A stretch of 64,000 bases of DNA from Acidobacteriota bacterium (GTDB taxonomy: Bacteria; Acidobacteriota; Thermoanaerobaculia; Multivoradales; Multivoraceae), in assembly GCA_028877275.1 (NCBI GenBank), contig JAPPFP010000006.1:186001-250000 (forward strand), in the 5' to 3' direction. Below, piece by piece: positions 50,677 through 59,744 of the stretch (its first letter is position 1; each line of letters starts with the position of its first letter). Below the pieces are notes generated by a model, which saw only the letters and a program-made list of their open reading frames with translations, did no database searches and had not been told where the DNA came from. Made by a program: the position numbers and the translations under genes.

Positions 50677-52404
50677 CTAGAGGTCCCCCACGGGAGCGGG
50701 CAGGAGCGGGGGTCGGTCTTGAGATTTCTCCTTCTTCTGCACCTCGATCTGGGATACCAGGATCGACGGTGCCGCCGCGGAGACCGGCACCATGCCCGAC
50801 TCGGCTCCGCAGAAGCCGTTGAACACACCGATCTGGTCATCTGCCGCGACCACGCGGCTGAACGTCGTGAGCGGCGTGCCGATCAGGTCGACGCCGCGGA
50901 CCAGTTCCTGGCGGCCGTCGGGATAGACGCGGTAGACCAGGAGCGGCGACACGTTGAACGAGTTGGGAATGACCCGTCCAGTGAACGTGAAGCCGCCCTG
51001 GATCTCCTCGATGCGAAGTCCGAACGGTCTCTCCGCTGCCTCGATCGCTTCGACGAATCTCTCCTTCAGTTCGTCGCTCGTCAGCGGATCGGCCACCTCG
51101 ACGATCAGGTTCGACTGTCTGGACACCGGCTTGCGACCGGGCTGCTTGCGGCCGTGACCGTTGGAGTTCGGGAAGCCGTCGATGGGAGAGCGCGACATGA
51201 GGAAGTTCTTGAGGATCCCCTTGTCGATCGCGGTCACCCGGCGAGCCGCGACGCCCTGGTTGTCGTAGCGATAGCTGCCGACCAGGTCGGAGGGCCCGTA
51301 GGTCCTGATCGTCGGATCGAAATGCACGGAGAAGCTCTCCGGCAGGACACGCTGGTTCAGTTGATCGCGGAACGTCTGGCTGTCGTCGGCCTCCTTCAGG
51401 CGATGACCCTCGAGCCGGTGTCCCAGGATCTCGTGGAAGAAGACGCCGCTGGCTTCGCCGGACAGGATCGCCGGACCGGTGTACGGCTCCACGAGCGGGG
51501 CTTCGCGGAGCGCCAGGAGGATTTCGATCATCTTCCGGACGTCCCGCTCGACGGTCTCGTCGTCCGGCAGTCCGTCGAGTGTGAAAGAGCTGTAGCTCTT
51601 GTAGAGCGGCAGTTCCATGCCGTCGTCGGCCTTCGTCATCGCAGCGACGAACAGGCGGTACCTGGTTTCCGACGTCTGGATCTCGGAACCCTCGCTGTTG
51701 ACGAACCAGCGGGTGTCCGTGCCGGCGGTGAGCGATGCCGAGGCCCGCAGGAACTCGCCATGTTCGGCGAAAGGCGCCGAGTAGCGCCTGACCCTGTCTT
51801 CCCAATCGGCGCGGTCGTACTCGATGGGTCGGGGCTCGTCGACGGCGGTTGACGGCGTTTCGCGGGAGAAGTCGTCGGACTGGTCCTCGGCCTCGACCTT
51901 GACCTGCACGTTCGTCTTCACCTGGGTGAGTTGTTCCAGGGCGCGCTTGTACTGCCTGTCGGTCTCGCTCCACAGGATGCTTCGAATCGCTGCCGCATCG
52001 TCGTCGACGGGCATCCGGGTTCGGCCGGTGCGAAGGAAGGACAGCGAGCCGAAGGTGTCGCGGATGGGTCGGGTGTTGTCCAGGGAGTAGTCGCCGACGC
52101 GGAGGTCGATGTCGAGCAGGCGCTCGTGCCGCTCATCGCTGCCCGTGAGCGCCCCGAACGAGGCCCCGGCGGACGCGCTCCGGCTTTCCGAGATCTCGTA
52201 GCTCAGAAAGTACGGCGGCGTCTCCTCCTCGCCGAGCAGTTCCATGGAGCGGTCGAGCTCCGCCTTCATCGCGTCCAGGACACTCGACTGGCCGGCCGCG
52301 GGCGCCGCCGCGAGAGCGAGGCCGCAGAGGCTGATCAGAAGGCGTCGCAGGAGCAGTCCGCTCTTGCCACGGCCGCCTTCACGATTCCACTGAACTTCGG
52401 ACAT
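50677..52404 (-). CDS. Secreted TldD-like metalloprotease
   Basis: 575 residues from ATG 52404 (GGGGAGG upstream; GTG 52410 in frame is the alternative). A long basic N-region and hydrophobic helix (about 21-36) ends AAG-Q. Catalytic HExxxH is FFHEILGHRLEG near residue 285. YDNQGVAARRVTAIDKGILKNFLMSRSPID and GSGGFTFTGR-like C-terminal strands are typical TldD. Partner gene begins 2 nt downstream. Predicted periplasmic peptidase; substrate unknown. Confidence 0.88.
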   Translation of the reverse strand: MSEVQWNREGGRGKSGLLLRRLLISLCGLALAAAPAAGQSSVLDAMKAELDRSMELLGEEETPPYFLSYEISESRSASAGASFGALTGSDERHERLLDIDLRVGDYSLDNTRPIRDTFGSLSFLRTGRTRMPVDDDAAAIRSILWSETDRQYKRALEQLTQVKTNVQVKVEAEDQSDDFSRETPSTAVDEPRPIEYDRADWEDRVRRYSAPFAEHGEFLRASASLTAGTDTRWFVNSEGSEIQTSETRYRLFVAAMTKADDGMELPLYKSYSSFTLDGLPDDETVERDVRKMIEILLALREAPLVEPYTGPAILSGEASGVFFHEILGHRLEGHRLKEADDSQTFRDQLNQRVLPESFSVHFDPTIRTYGPSDLVGSYRYDNQGVAARRVTAIDKGILKNFLMSRSPIDGFPNSNGHGRKQPGRKPVSRQSNLIVEVADPLTSDELKERFVEAIEAAERPFGLRIEEIQGGFTFTGRVIPNSFNVSPLLVYRVYPDGRQELVRGVDLIGTPLTTFSRVVAADDQIGVFNGFCGAESGMVPVSAAAPSILVSQIEVQKKEKSQDRPPLLPAPVGDL

Positions 52405-52452
52405 GCACACGCCTCCCCTCGCTAGTGGGTCCGGTTGTTCTTGCTGAGCGGA

Positions 52453-53514
52453 CTAGCCGCCCGTTCGCGCTTCAACTTCCCTCTCTTCAAGGCGCGCGCC
52501 GCGCAGCGTATTCCCGAGCGAGTAGTTGCCCTCGTGGCAGGCGTACTCGTAGAGCTTGTCGTCGGTCGCGGGCCAGGTGTACTCGACGGTGTAGGGCGCT
52601 TCCCAGTCGCCGTTCTCGACGGTGAACCGGTAGAGGAGGGTGTCCCCGTCCTGGAACGAGAAGCGCTCGACGACGCGCTGGTCGGCGGGCGGCGAAGGGT
52701 CGCCGTAGAGGGCGAAGGTCACCCAGTTCTCTTCCTGGAAGTTCGTCGTCTCGACGATCAGGGTGTCGCCTTCCCACCAGGCCACGGAATCGCCTGCCCG
52801 AGAGCGGTACCCGGGCGGCGCGTGGCGTGCCGCTTCCCGGGACGGGCTGATCGGGATGATCCGCGCGTAGTGCATCCACTCGATCAGGATCATCAGGTGG
52901 CTGTCGGTTTGCACGACGGTCTTCAGGTTGTTGTAGAACTTCGGGTAGATCGGGATCGTCCCCTCGAGCGAGAAGATGCAGCGGTCAGCGATCGACAGCG
53001 ACTCCGGGTCGTCGTAGGGGCCCGCTTCGCGGTCCCGCCACCACGCCCTGCCCTGGTTCTGGAGGAAGAACCCGTAGACGCCTTCGCGGCGGGCCTTGCC
53101 GCGCTCGGTCAGCGGCGGAAAGCGACCGTTCGGCGGGTCCACGAGCAGGGACGTACGGTACCTGCCGCCGACCTTGACCGCCGAGGTGCCGCGGTCCATG
53201 AAGAAGTAGTTGTAGCCGCCGACGCTGGCGCCCGCGGGTGGGGCGTCGCGGTCCGGATCGCTGGCCCGCGAGGTGAGGTCGATCCTCGCCGCTTCCTGCG
53301 ACCGGATCCGCTCGGCCTCTTCCTCGGTCAGGTGCAGGCGATCGCCAAGCTCGGGGCGCCGCTCGATCGGCGTCAGGGTGCTGATGTCGTAGTTGCCCGA
53401 GAAGTCCGGCTTGCCGTGCGGGGTTCTGGGAATCTCATCCGCCGTGGCCACCGCGCCGACTGCGATCGTCAGGGCGAGGCCCCAACCGATGTGGGCTGGC
53501 GACCGGCCACTCAT
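52453..53514 (-). CDS. Secreted PDLxGxW-family protein, paralogue 4
   Basis: 353 residues. Signal peptide ending ATA-D; PRTPHGKPDFSGNYDISTLTPIERRPELGDR is the family opening with F in place of L and NY in place of W. Then RTSLLVDPPNGRFPP, IADRCIFSLEG, VVQTDSHLMILIEWMHYARI, WWEGDTLIVETTNF and YEYACHEGN. ATG 53514 overlaps the previous stop (ATGA), so it is translated with paralogue 5. The two are recent tandem duplicates. Confidence 0.87.
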   Translation of the reverse strand: MSGRSPAHIGWGLALTIAVGAVATADEIPRTPHGKPDFSGNYDISTLTPIERRPELGDRLHLTEEEAERIRSQEAARIDLTSRASDPDRDAPPAGASVGGYNYFFMDRGTSAVKVGGRYRTSLLVDPPNGRFPPLTERGKARREGVYGFFLQNQGRAWWRDREAGPYDDPESLSIADRCIFSLEGTIPIYPKFYNNLKTVVQTDSHLMILIEWMHYARIIPISPSREAARHAPPGYRSRAGDSVAWWEGDTLIVETTNFQEENWVTFALYGDPSPPADQRVVERFSFQDGDTLLYRFTVENGDWEAPYTVEYTWPATDDKLYEYACHEGNYSLGNTLRGARLEEREVEARTGG

Positions 53515-54578
53515 GGGGCGCCGCTGCTCGCCGCCTCGACTCGCCTCTCCTCGAAGCGCGCGCCGCGCAGCGTGTTGCCGGTCGCGTAATTGCCCTCGTG
53601 GCAGGCGAACTCGTACAGCTTGGCGTCAGTGGCTGGCCACGTGTACTCGCCGCTGTAGGGCGCTTCCCAGTCTCCGCTCTCGAGGGTGAACTGGTAGAGC
53701 AGCGTGTCCGGATCCTGGAAGGAGAGGCGTTCGATCACATGCTGGTCGGCGGGTGGCGACGGCTCGCGGAACAGGGTCGTCGCGATCCAGTTCTCTTCCA
53801 GGAAGTTCGTCGTGTCGATGACGAGCGTGTCGCCTTCCCACCAGGCGACCGAGTCGCCGGCGCGGGAGCGGATCGTGTCCGGGAGGTGCATCGCCGCCTC
53901 CCGGGACGGGCTGATCGGGATGATCCGCGCGTAGTGCATCCACTCGATCAGGATGACGAGGTGGGTGTCGGTCTGGACGATCGTCTTGATGTTGTTGTAG
54001 CTCTTCGAGTAGATGGGGATCGTCGCTTCGAGCGAGAAGACGCAGCGATCGGCGATCGAGAGCGACTCGGGGTCGTCATAGGGGCCGACTTCGCGGTCGC
54101 GCCACCAGGCCGGCCCGGTGTTCTTCTTCGAGAAGCCGTAGAGCCCGTCCCGGCGAGCCTTGCCGCGTTCGGTCAACGGCGGGAAGCGGCCGTTCGGCGG
54201 GTCGGTAAGCACCGACGTGCGGTACTTGCCGCCGACCTTGACCGCCGACGTGCCGCGATCCATGAAGAAGTAGTTGTAGGCGCCGATGTTGCCGCCGACG
54301 GGCGGGGCGGTCCGGTCCGGGTCGCTGGCCTGCGACCTGGTTTCGATGTTCCGTGCCTCGCGGAGCCGGATCTCCTCAGCCTCGGCTTCCGTCAGGGTCA
54401 GGCGTTCTCCGAGTTCGGGACTGCGCTGGATGGGCGTCAGTGTGCTGATGTCGTAGTTGCCGGAGAAGTCCGGTTTGCCGCCCGGTGTTCTGGGGGTGTC
54501 GTCCGCGGCTGCGGCTCCGGCACAGGCGAGCGATGCGACGAGAATGAAGGCGATGCGAGTGCGGCCGTTGATGCTCAT
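53511..54578 (-). CDS. Secreted PDLxGxW-family protein, paralogue 5
   Basis: 355 residues from ATG 54578 with GGGAGGAG upstream. Signal peptide ending AAA-D. Near-identical motif order to paralogue 4: PRTPGGKPDFSGNYDISTLTP, SVLTDPPNGRFPP, IADRCVFSLEA, VVQTD/IVQTDTHLVILIEWMHYARI, WWEGDTLVIDTTNF, YEFACHEGN. First of the pair, 42 nt downstream of the DUF3604 gene, possibly same transcript. Confidence 0.87.
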   Translation of the reverse strand: MSINGRTRIAFILVASLACAGAAAADDTPRTPGGKPDFSGNYDISTLTPIQRSPELGERLTLTEAEAEEIRLREARNIETRSQASDPDRTAPPVGGNIGAYNYFFMDRGTSAVKVGGKYRTSVLTDPPNGRFPPLTERGKARRDGLYGFSKKNTGPAWWRDREVGPYDDPESLSIADRCVFSLEATIPIYSKSYNNIKTIVQTDTHLVILIEWMHYARIIPISPSREAAMHLPDTIRSRAGDSVAWWEGDTLVIDTTNFLEENWIATTLFREPSPPADQHVIERLSFQDPDTLLYQFTLESGDWEAPYSGEYTWPATDAKLYEFACHEGNYATGNTLRGARFEERRVEAASSGAP

Positions 54579-54619
54579 CCAACTCCTCCCTGGCGTGACG
54601 CCGTGAGTGTAGCCCGGCT

Positions 54620-56392
54620 CTAGTTCGCCGGTACGTACCAGATCGGCGAAGACCAGGCCCGTTCCTGGAGCGTCGACGGCAGGTCCGGCCGCGGTTCGAC
54701 GCCGGCTCGCAGGGCATCCCAGGTCGACCACCGGCAGGTCGGGTTCTCGAGCACGCGGACGTAGTAGAGGGCGTGTTGAGCCGGGTCGAAGGCGGGGTCC
54801 TGCCACAACGCGCTGAGCTCCGCGGCGCTGGCGTTCTGGGGAAAGCTGCAGTCGGAGAGATCGACGGTGGCGCCGTTGTCGGGGCAGCGCGCCGGACTGC
54901 CGGACGGAACAGCATTGCCGGAGCAGGCGACGTCGACGACACGTTCGCGGGCCTCGCCGTCCTCGACCCAGCCCTTGACGATCTGCAGCCGCTGAAGCGG
55001 TGCACTGTCCTTGTCGCGGGCGGCCCAGACCAGAAAACGGGGACTCCGGCCGCCGCCCGCCAGCAGGTCGCCACCCATCGGCACGCCGCCCTCGTAGGCC
55101 TTCTCGATCATCTGCGGATCGGACGTGAAGTCGTCGGGGTAGTCGTAGCCGGCGAAGAAGCGGACGCGGATGCGCGGCCCGGTCGTGGCGAAGGTCTCCT
55201 TGCGCCGCAACGCGGCGTAGATCGAGTCGCGCGTGTTCTGCTCGGCCCAGACTCCGGTCAGACCGGAGCCGCTGTAGAAGCGGTTGTTCGTCTGGCTGTA
55301 CTTCCGGCCGGGCGAGCCACCGCCGTTGAGTGGAACCGCGCCGCGCCGCTCGGCGGTGCCGTCGCCGGTACCGAAGTTGCCGTGGAAGTTGGACTCTCCG
55401 GTCGTGCCGCCCGCGTTGTGGGAGTCGGTGGAACCGATCAGACCGAAGCGGAACGGGTTGAAGCCGCGCGTCTCCTGTTGCAGGAGGCCGCTCAGGTATG
55501 CCTCCCGTACATAGCTTCCGGGAGCCTGGCTCGGGAGCGTGGTGCCGATGCGGAAGGGGTAGATCTCGAAGTCGGCCCACTCGTCGTTCGGCGACAGGAG
55601 CGGATGGGTGTCCGACGTTCCCTTGCCCTGTGTGATCTCGACCAGCGGTTCATTGCGGTTGCGCTGTTCCACGTAGGCGGAGTCGAAGTCCCGGCCGTCG
55701 ACCCGGGCGAGCCGGAACATCTGGCCGTTGCTGCCGTTCGAGTTGTGGGGGATCGCGAGCGCCTCGAAACCCTCGGCGCGACGCGCGTCCAGCCAGCGCC
55801 AGAGATCCTCCGGGTCGCTCGAGTCATCGGCCGTGAACGGTCTCGCAGGCGCTTCGCCGCCCTTGAAGATCACGTTGCGGTGAAGATTGCCGCGGCCCTC
55901 CGAGAACGCGGTGTACTCGTAGGCGATAAAGGTGGTGAAGCTGCCCGGGGCGTTGTGCCGCTCGGCGGCGTCGATGGTTGCCTGCCAGGCGTTGCGCCCG
56001 TCGCCCGTCTCCGCGGCGACCGGTGCGTTTGCCCGGTTGCCGCCCGGACCGATCGCGGCGAAGAACGGGTTCTCCGGGTTGAAGGTGGCGGGCATCTCGT
56101 AGAGGAAGGCGCCGTGATCGGTGACCGCGAGGAAGTCGAGCGCGCCCGTCCGGAGTTGAAAGCGAAAGCCGCTCGGATGCTCGATCGCCTCGCCGCGTGC
56201 GAACCGGTAGGCGTCATCCGGATCGGTGCGGACACCGAACAGGTAGGCGTCGATGGAGTACCGCGTGTGGACGTGCAGATCGCCGAAGTAGGCGTCCTTG
56301 AGCGGATTGGGCGGGACGGTGGTTTCCGACGCTGCCAGTAGACCCGGAATCAGGACAAGGCAGTAGAGGCAGGGCCCTTGGCGCAAGGGCAC
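54620..56392 (-). CDS. DUF3604 family protein (PHP-like), copy B
   Basis: 590 residues from GTG 56392, sharing one base with the stop of copy A (TAGTG). Signal-like N-terminus MPLRQGPCLYCLVLIPGLLA. The domain has AYFGDLHVHTRYSIDAY, FLAVTDHGAFL, ALAIPHNSNGSNGQMF, GFNPFRFGLIGSTDSHN and ends CRWSTWDALRAGVEP..SSPIWYVPAN. His/Asp ligands imply a metal-dependent hydrolase of unknown substrate, probably exported. Paralogous to copy A over the whole length. Confidence 0.87.
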   Translation of the reverse strand: MPLRQGPCLYCLVLIPGLLAASETTVPPNPLKDAYFGDLHVHTRYSIDAYLFGVRTDPDDAYRFARGEAIEHPSGFRFQLRTGALDFLAVTDHGAFLYEMPATFNPENPFFAAIGPGGNRANAPVAAETGDGRNAWQATIDAAERHNAPGSFTTFIAYEYTAFSEGRGNLHRNVIFKGGEAPARPFTADDSSDPEDLWRWLDARRAEGFEALAIPHNSNGSNGQMFRLARVDGRDFDSAYVEQRNRNEPLVEITQGKGTSDTHPLLSPNDEWADFEIYPFRIGTTLPSQAPGSYVREAYLSGLLQQETRGFNPFRFGLIGSTDSHNAGGTTGESNFHGNFGTGDGTAERRGAVPLNGGGSPGRKYSQTNNRFYSGSGLTGVWAEQNTRDSIYAALRRKETFATTGPRIRVRFFAGYDYPDDFTSDPQMIEKAYEGGVPMGGDLLAGGGRSPRFLVWAARDKDSAPLQRLQIVKGWVEDGEARERVVDVACSGNAVPSGSPARCPDNGATVDLSDCSFPQNASAAELSALWQDPAFDPAQHALYYVRVLENPTCRWSTWDALRAGVEPRPDLPSTLQERAWSSPIWYVPAN

Positions 56393-58251
56393 TACCCGCC
56401 CGGCACGTACCAGATTGGCGATGACCAGGCGCGTTCCTGGATCGTCGACGGCATGTCGGGATTGGGCTCCACGCCGGCACGGAGCGCGTCCCAGGTCGAC
56501 CAGCGGCAGGTGGGATTCTCGAGCACGCGCACGTAGTAGACGGCGTGCCTCGCCGCGTCGAAGTCGGGGTCGGTCCATAGGGCCGAGAGTTCGGCGGCGC
56601 CGAGGTCCTGGGAGTAGCCGCAGTCCGAGAGATCGACGCTGGCGCCGTTGTCGGGGCAGCGGAGCGGATCGCCCGAAGGAATGCCGCCGTCGGCGCAGGC
56701 GATGTCGACGACCGATTCGCGCGGTTCGCCGTCCTCGACCCAGCCCTTGACCATCTGCAGGCGCTGGAGCGGAGCGCTGTCCGCATCCCGCGCCGCCCAG
56801 ACCAGGAAGCGCGGGCTCCTGCCCTCGTCCGCCAGCAGGTCGCCGCCCATCGGCACGCCCCCGTCGTAGGCGGCGGCGATCATTTCCGGGTCGGAGGTCA
56901 GGTCGTCGGTGTAGTGGTAGCCGGCGAAGAACCGGACCCGCATCCGCGGTCCGCTGGTGGCGAAGGTCTCCTTGCGCCGGAAGGCCTCGTAGATCGAGTC
57001 GCGGGTGTTTTCCTCGGCCCAGACGCCGGCCAGGCCGGAGCCGCCCCAGTACTTGAAGCTGTTCTGGATGTACGGCTCGCCGTCCTCGGTCGGCTCGTCG
57101 AGCGGCACGGAGCCGCGCCGCTGGCCGTCGCCGTCGCCGGTGCCGACCTTGCCGTGGAAGTTGTCCTCCTCCGGCGTGCCGCCCGAGTTGTGGGTGTCCG
57201 TCGCGCCGATCATGCCGAAGCGGAACGGGTTGAAGCCCTGGGTCTCCTGCAGCACGAGACCGTTCACGTAGGCCTCGCGGACGTAACTGCCCTTCGGTTC
57301 GCTGTAGAGCGTGGTGGCGATCCGGTAGGGGAAGATCTCGAACTCGGCCCACTCGTCGTTCGGCGACAGCAGCGGGTGGGTCTCGGAGGTGCCCTTGACC
57401 TGCGTCATCTCGACCAGGGGCTCGTTGCGCATTCTCAGGTCGGCGTAGGCGGCGTCGAGGGGTTCACCTCCCACCGTCTCCAGCCTGAACATGTGGCCGT
57501 TGCTGCCGTTCGAGTTGTGCGGAATGGCCAGGCCCTCGATGCCCTCGTCGCGCAGGCCGTCGAGCCAGCGCCAGAGATCCTCCGGATTCCGCGAATCGGT
57601 CGTGGCAAACGGCTTGGGCGGCACGTCGCTGCCCTTGAAGATGACGTTGCGGTGCAGGTTGCCGCGGTCGTCCGACGAGGTCGTGTACTCGTAGCCGACG
57701 AAGGTCGTGAAGTTGCCCGGATCGTTGTGGGCTTCCGCTGCATCGATGATCGCTTGCCACGCGGTACGGGTGGCGTGATCTACGGCGTCGGCGGGCAGCT
57801 CGGCGAATTCGCCGCTGCGCAGCCCCTGTATGGCGCGCGCGAAACCGCCGCCACCCCGGAGATCGGCTCCGAGGGCCGTGTCGTAGAGGCCGCTTTCCGT
57901 GTTGTCCATCTCCGGCAGGACACCCAGGTACATGCCGTGGTCGGTCACGGCCTGGAAGTCGAGCGCGCCGCTCTGGAGCTGGAGCTGGTGGCCGCTCGGA
58001 TGAACGATCGCTTCGCCCTTGGCGAAACGGTACGCGTCGTCCGGACTTGTCCGGGTCTGGAACAGGTAGGCGTCGAACGAGAACCGGGTGTGGACGTGCA
58101 GGTCGCCGAAGTAGGCGTCCCGGAGGGGGTTTGGCCCGTCGGCTTCACCGGTCGCTGTCGCACCGCCGCCGTCGTCGCCGGCGGTGGAGCAGCCGAGCAG
58201 GGCGAACGAGAGGATGGCAATGGCCGCGAGGACCGGGGCAGTCTGGCGCAT
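56392..58251 (-). CDS. DUF3604 family lipoprotein (PHP-like), copy A
   Basis: 619 residues from ATG 58251 with AAAGGAG upstream. Lipobox FALLGC. GDLHVHTRFSFDAY, FQAVTDHGMYLG, LAIPHNSNGSNGHMF and MIGATDTHNSGG carry the metal ligands, as in copy B; an insertion of about 30 residues follows TDHGMYLG. Divergent from the M20 peptidase. The paired copies suggest duplication followed by specialisation, one lipid-anchored and one with a signal peptide. Confidence 0.88.
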   Translation of the reverse strand: MRQTAPVLAAIAILSFALLGCSTAGDDGGGATATGEADGPNPLRDAYFGDLHVHTRFSFDAYLFQTRTSPDDAYRFAKGEAIVHPSGHQLQLQSGALDFQAVTDHGMYLGVLPEMDNTESGLYDTALGADLRGGGGFARAIQGLRSGEFAELPADAVDHATRTAWQAIIDAAEAHNDPGNFTTFVGYEYTTSSDDRGNLHRNVIFKGSDVPPKPFATTDSRNPEDLWRWLDGLRDEGIEGLAIPHNSNGSNGHMFRLETVGGEPLDAAYADLRMRNEPLVEMTQVKGTSETHPLLSPNDEWAEFEIFPYRIATTLYSEPKGSYVREAYVNGLVLQETQGFNPFRFGMIGATDTHNSGGTPEEDNFHGKVGTGDGDGQRRGSVPLDEPTEDGEPYIQNSFKYWGGSGLAGVWAEENTRDSIYEAFRRKETFATSGPRMRVRFFAGYHYTDDLTSDPEMIAAAYDGGVPMGGDLLADEGRSPRFLVWAARDADSAPLQRLQMVKGWVEDGEPRESVVDIACADGGIPSGDPLRCPDNGASVDLSDCGYSQDLGAAELSALWTDPDFDAARHAVYYVRVLENPTCRWSTWDALRAGVEPNPDMPSTIQERAWSSPIWYVPGG

Positions 58252-58278
58252 GACGATCTCCTTTGGAGGGATTGCGCG

Positions 58279-58284
58279 TAGATT
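58279..58284 (+). promoter_or_regulatory. Leaderless -10 of the M20 peptidase gene
   Basis: TAGATT, 7 nt before ATG 58292. Confidence 0.45.
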
Positions 58285-58291
58285 AGCGCGC

Positions 58292-59740
58292 ATGACCCCC
58301 AGGCTCCCGACATGGACCTGCGCCGCGGCGGTGGCGCTGGTTCTCGCCACGCCCGCGCTTGCCCAGCACTTGACGGCGGCGGAAACGATGCCTCCGGCCG
58401 AGGACATGGCCCTGGCCCGCGGCCTGCTCGAGCAGCTCGTCGAGATCGACACGACGGACACCGAGCGCGGCGACAACACGCGGGCCGCCCAGGCGCTGGC
58501 GGATGCCCTGCTCGAAGCCGGCTTCCCGCCGGAGGACGTGCAGGTGGTGGTCCCGCACGACTTTCCGACGAAGGGCAACCTGGTGGCCCGGCTTCGCGGC
58601 AGCGACCCGGACGCCGAGCCGATCCTGCTCCTGGCCCATCTCGATGTCGTGGAGGCGCTGCCCGAGGACTGGAGCCCCGACATTCCTCCGTTCGAGTTCC
58701 AGGAACGGGACGGCTACTTCTACGGCCGCGGCACGGCGGACGACAAGGACGAGTGCGCGATTCACACCGCCAACCTGATCCGCCTGCGGCGGGAGGGCTT
58801 CGTTCCAGAGCGGGACATCGTGATCGCGCTGACCGCCGACGAGGAGAGCGGGACCCGCAACGGCGTCGAGTTCCTGCTGGAGGAGCATCGGGAGCTGATC
58901 GACGCCGCCTTCGCGTTGAACGAGGGTGGCGGCGGCATGGAGCGGGACGGCCGCAAGGTCTCGAACAACGTGCAGGCGGCCGAGAAGGTCTACCTCTCTT
59001 TCTGGTTCGCGGCGAAGAACCCGGGCGGCCATTCCTCGCTGCCGGTGCGCGAAAACGCGATCTACGAACTGTCGGCGGCGCTGCTGGCGGTCCGCGAGTT
59101 CGACTTCCCGGTCATGCTGAATGAGGTGACCGAGGAGTTCTTCGACCGTTCCGCGGACCTCGTCGGCGGCGAGACCGGCGAGGCGATGCGGCGGATCGTT
59201 GACGACCCCGACGACGCCGCGGCGCTGGCCGTCCTGTCGCGGCAGGCCTCGTACAACGCGCGCTTGCGGACCACCTGCGTCGCCACTCTGGTCGAGGGAG
59301 GTCACGCCGAGAACGCGCTGCCGCAGTTGGCCCGGGCGAACGTGAACTGCCGCCTGCTGCCCGGCCACGAGCCGGACGAGGTCGAGGAGACCTTGCGCCG
59401 GCTGGCGGCGCCGTTCGGCGTCGACGTGGAGCGGAGACGGGAAGCGACGCCGAGCCCGCCGTCGCCGCTGACCGGCGAGGTCCTCGGCGCGATCGAGCGG
59501 GTGACGGAGGAGATGTGGCCCGGCCTGCCCGTGCTGCCCGTCATGTCGAGCGGCGCCACGGACGGCCTCTACCTGCGGAACGCAGGCATCCCGGTGTACG
59601 GAGTCTCCGGCATCTTCGGCGACATGGACGACGTCCGCGCCCACGGCCGGGACGAGCGGATCCGGATCGACCACTTCCACGAAGGGCAGGAGTTCCTGTA
59701 CCGGCTGGTCAGGGCCCTGGCCGGGGGTGAGTCGCCTTAG
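58292..59740 (+). CDS. Secreted M20 metallopeptidase
   Basis: 482 residues from ATG 58292 (TAGATT 7 nt upstream, no Shine-Dalgarno). Signal peptide ending ALA-Q. Zinc ligands and catalytic residues: His/Asp in LLAHLDVVEAL, Asp in YGRGTADDKDE, Glu-Glu in ALTADEESGT, and a C-terminal His in GVSGIFGDMDDVRAHGRDERI. A dimerisation/lid domain (KNPGGHSSLPV) is present. Aminoacylase/carboxypeptidase-like hydrolysis in the periplasm. Confidence 0.92.
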   Translation: MTPRLPTWTCAAAVALVLATPALAQHLTAAETMPPAEDMALARGLLEQLVEIDTTDTERGDNTRAAQALADALLEAGFPPEDVQVVVPHDFPTKGNLVARLRGSDPDAEPILLLAHLDVVEALPEDWSPDIPPFEFQERDGYFYGRGTADDKDECAIHTANLIRLRREGFVPERDIVIALTADEESGTRNGVEFLLEEHRELIDAAFALNEGGGGMERDGRKVSNNVQAAEKVYLSFWFAAKNPGGHSSLPVRENAIYELSAALLAVREFDFPVMLNEVTEEFFDRSADLVGGETGEAMRRIVDDPDDAAALAVLSRQASYNARLRTTCVATLVEGGHAENALPQLARANVNCRLLPGHEPDEVEETLRRLAAPFGVDVERRREATPSPPSPLTGEVLGAIERVTEEMWPGLPVLPVMSSGATDGLYLRNAGIPVYGVSGIFGDMDDVRAHGRDERIRIDHFHEGQEFLYRLVRALAGGESP

Positions 59741-59744
59741 CGAT

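Noticed and set aside
52453..54578. A possible frameshifted single gene instead of two PDLxGxW genes
   Set aside because: Each has its own signal peptide, full motif set and start; they overlap by ATGA.
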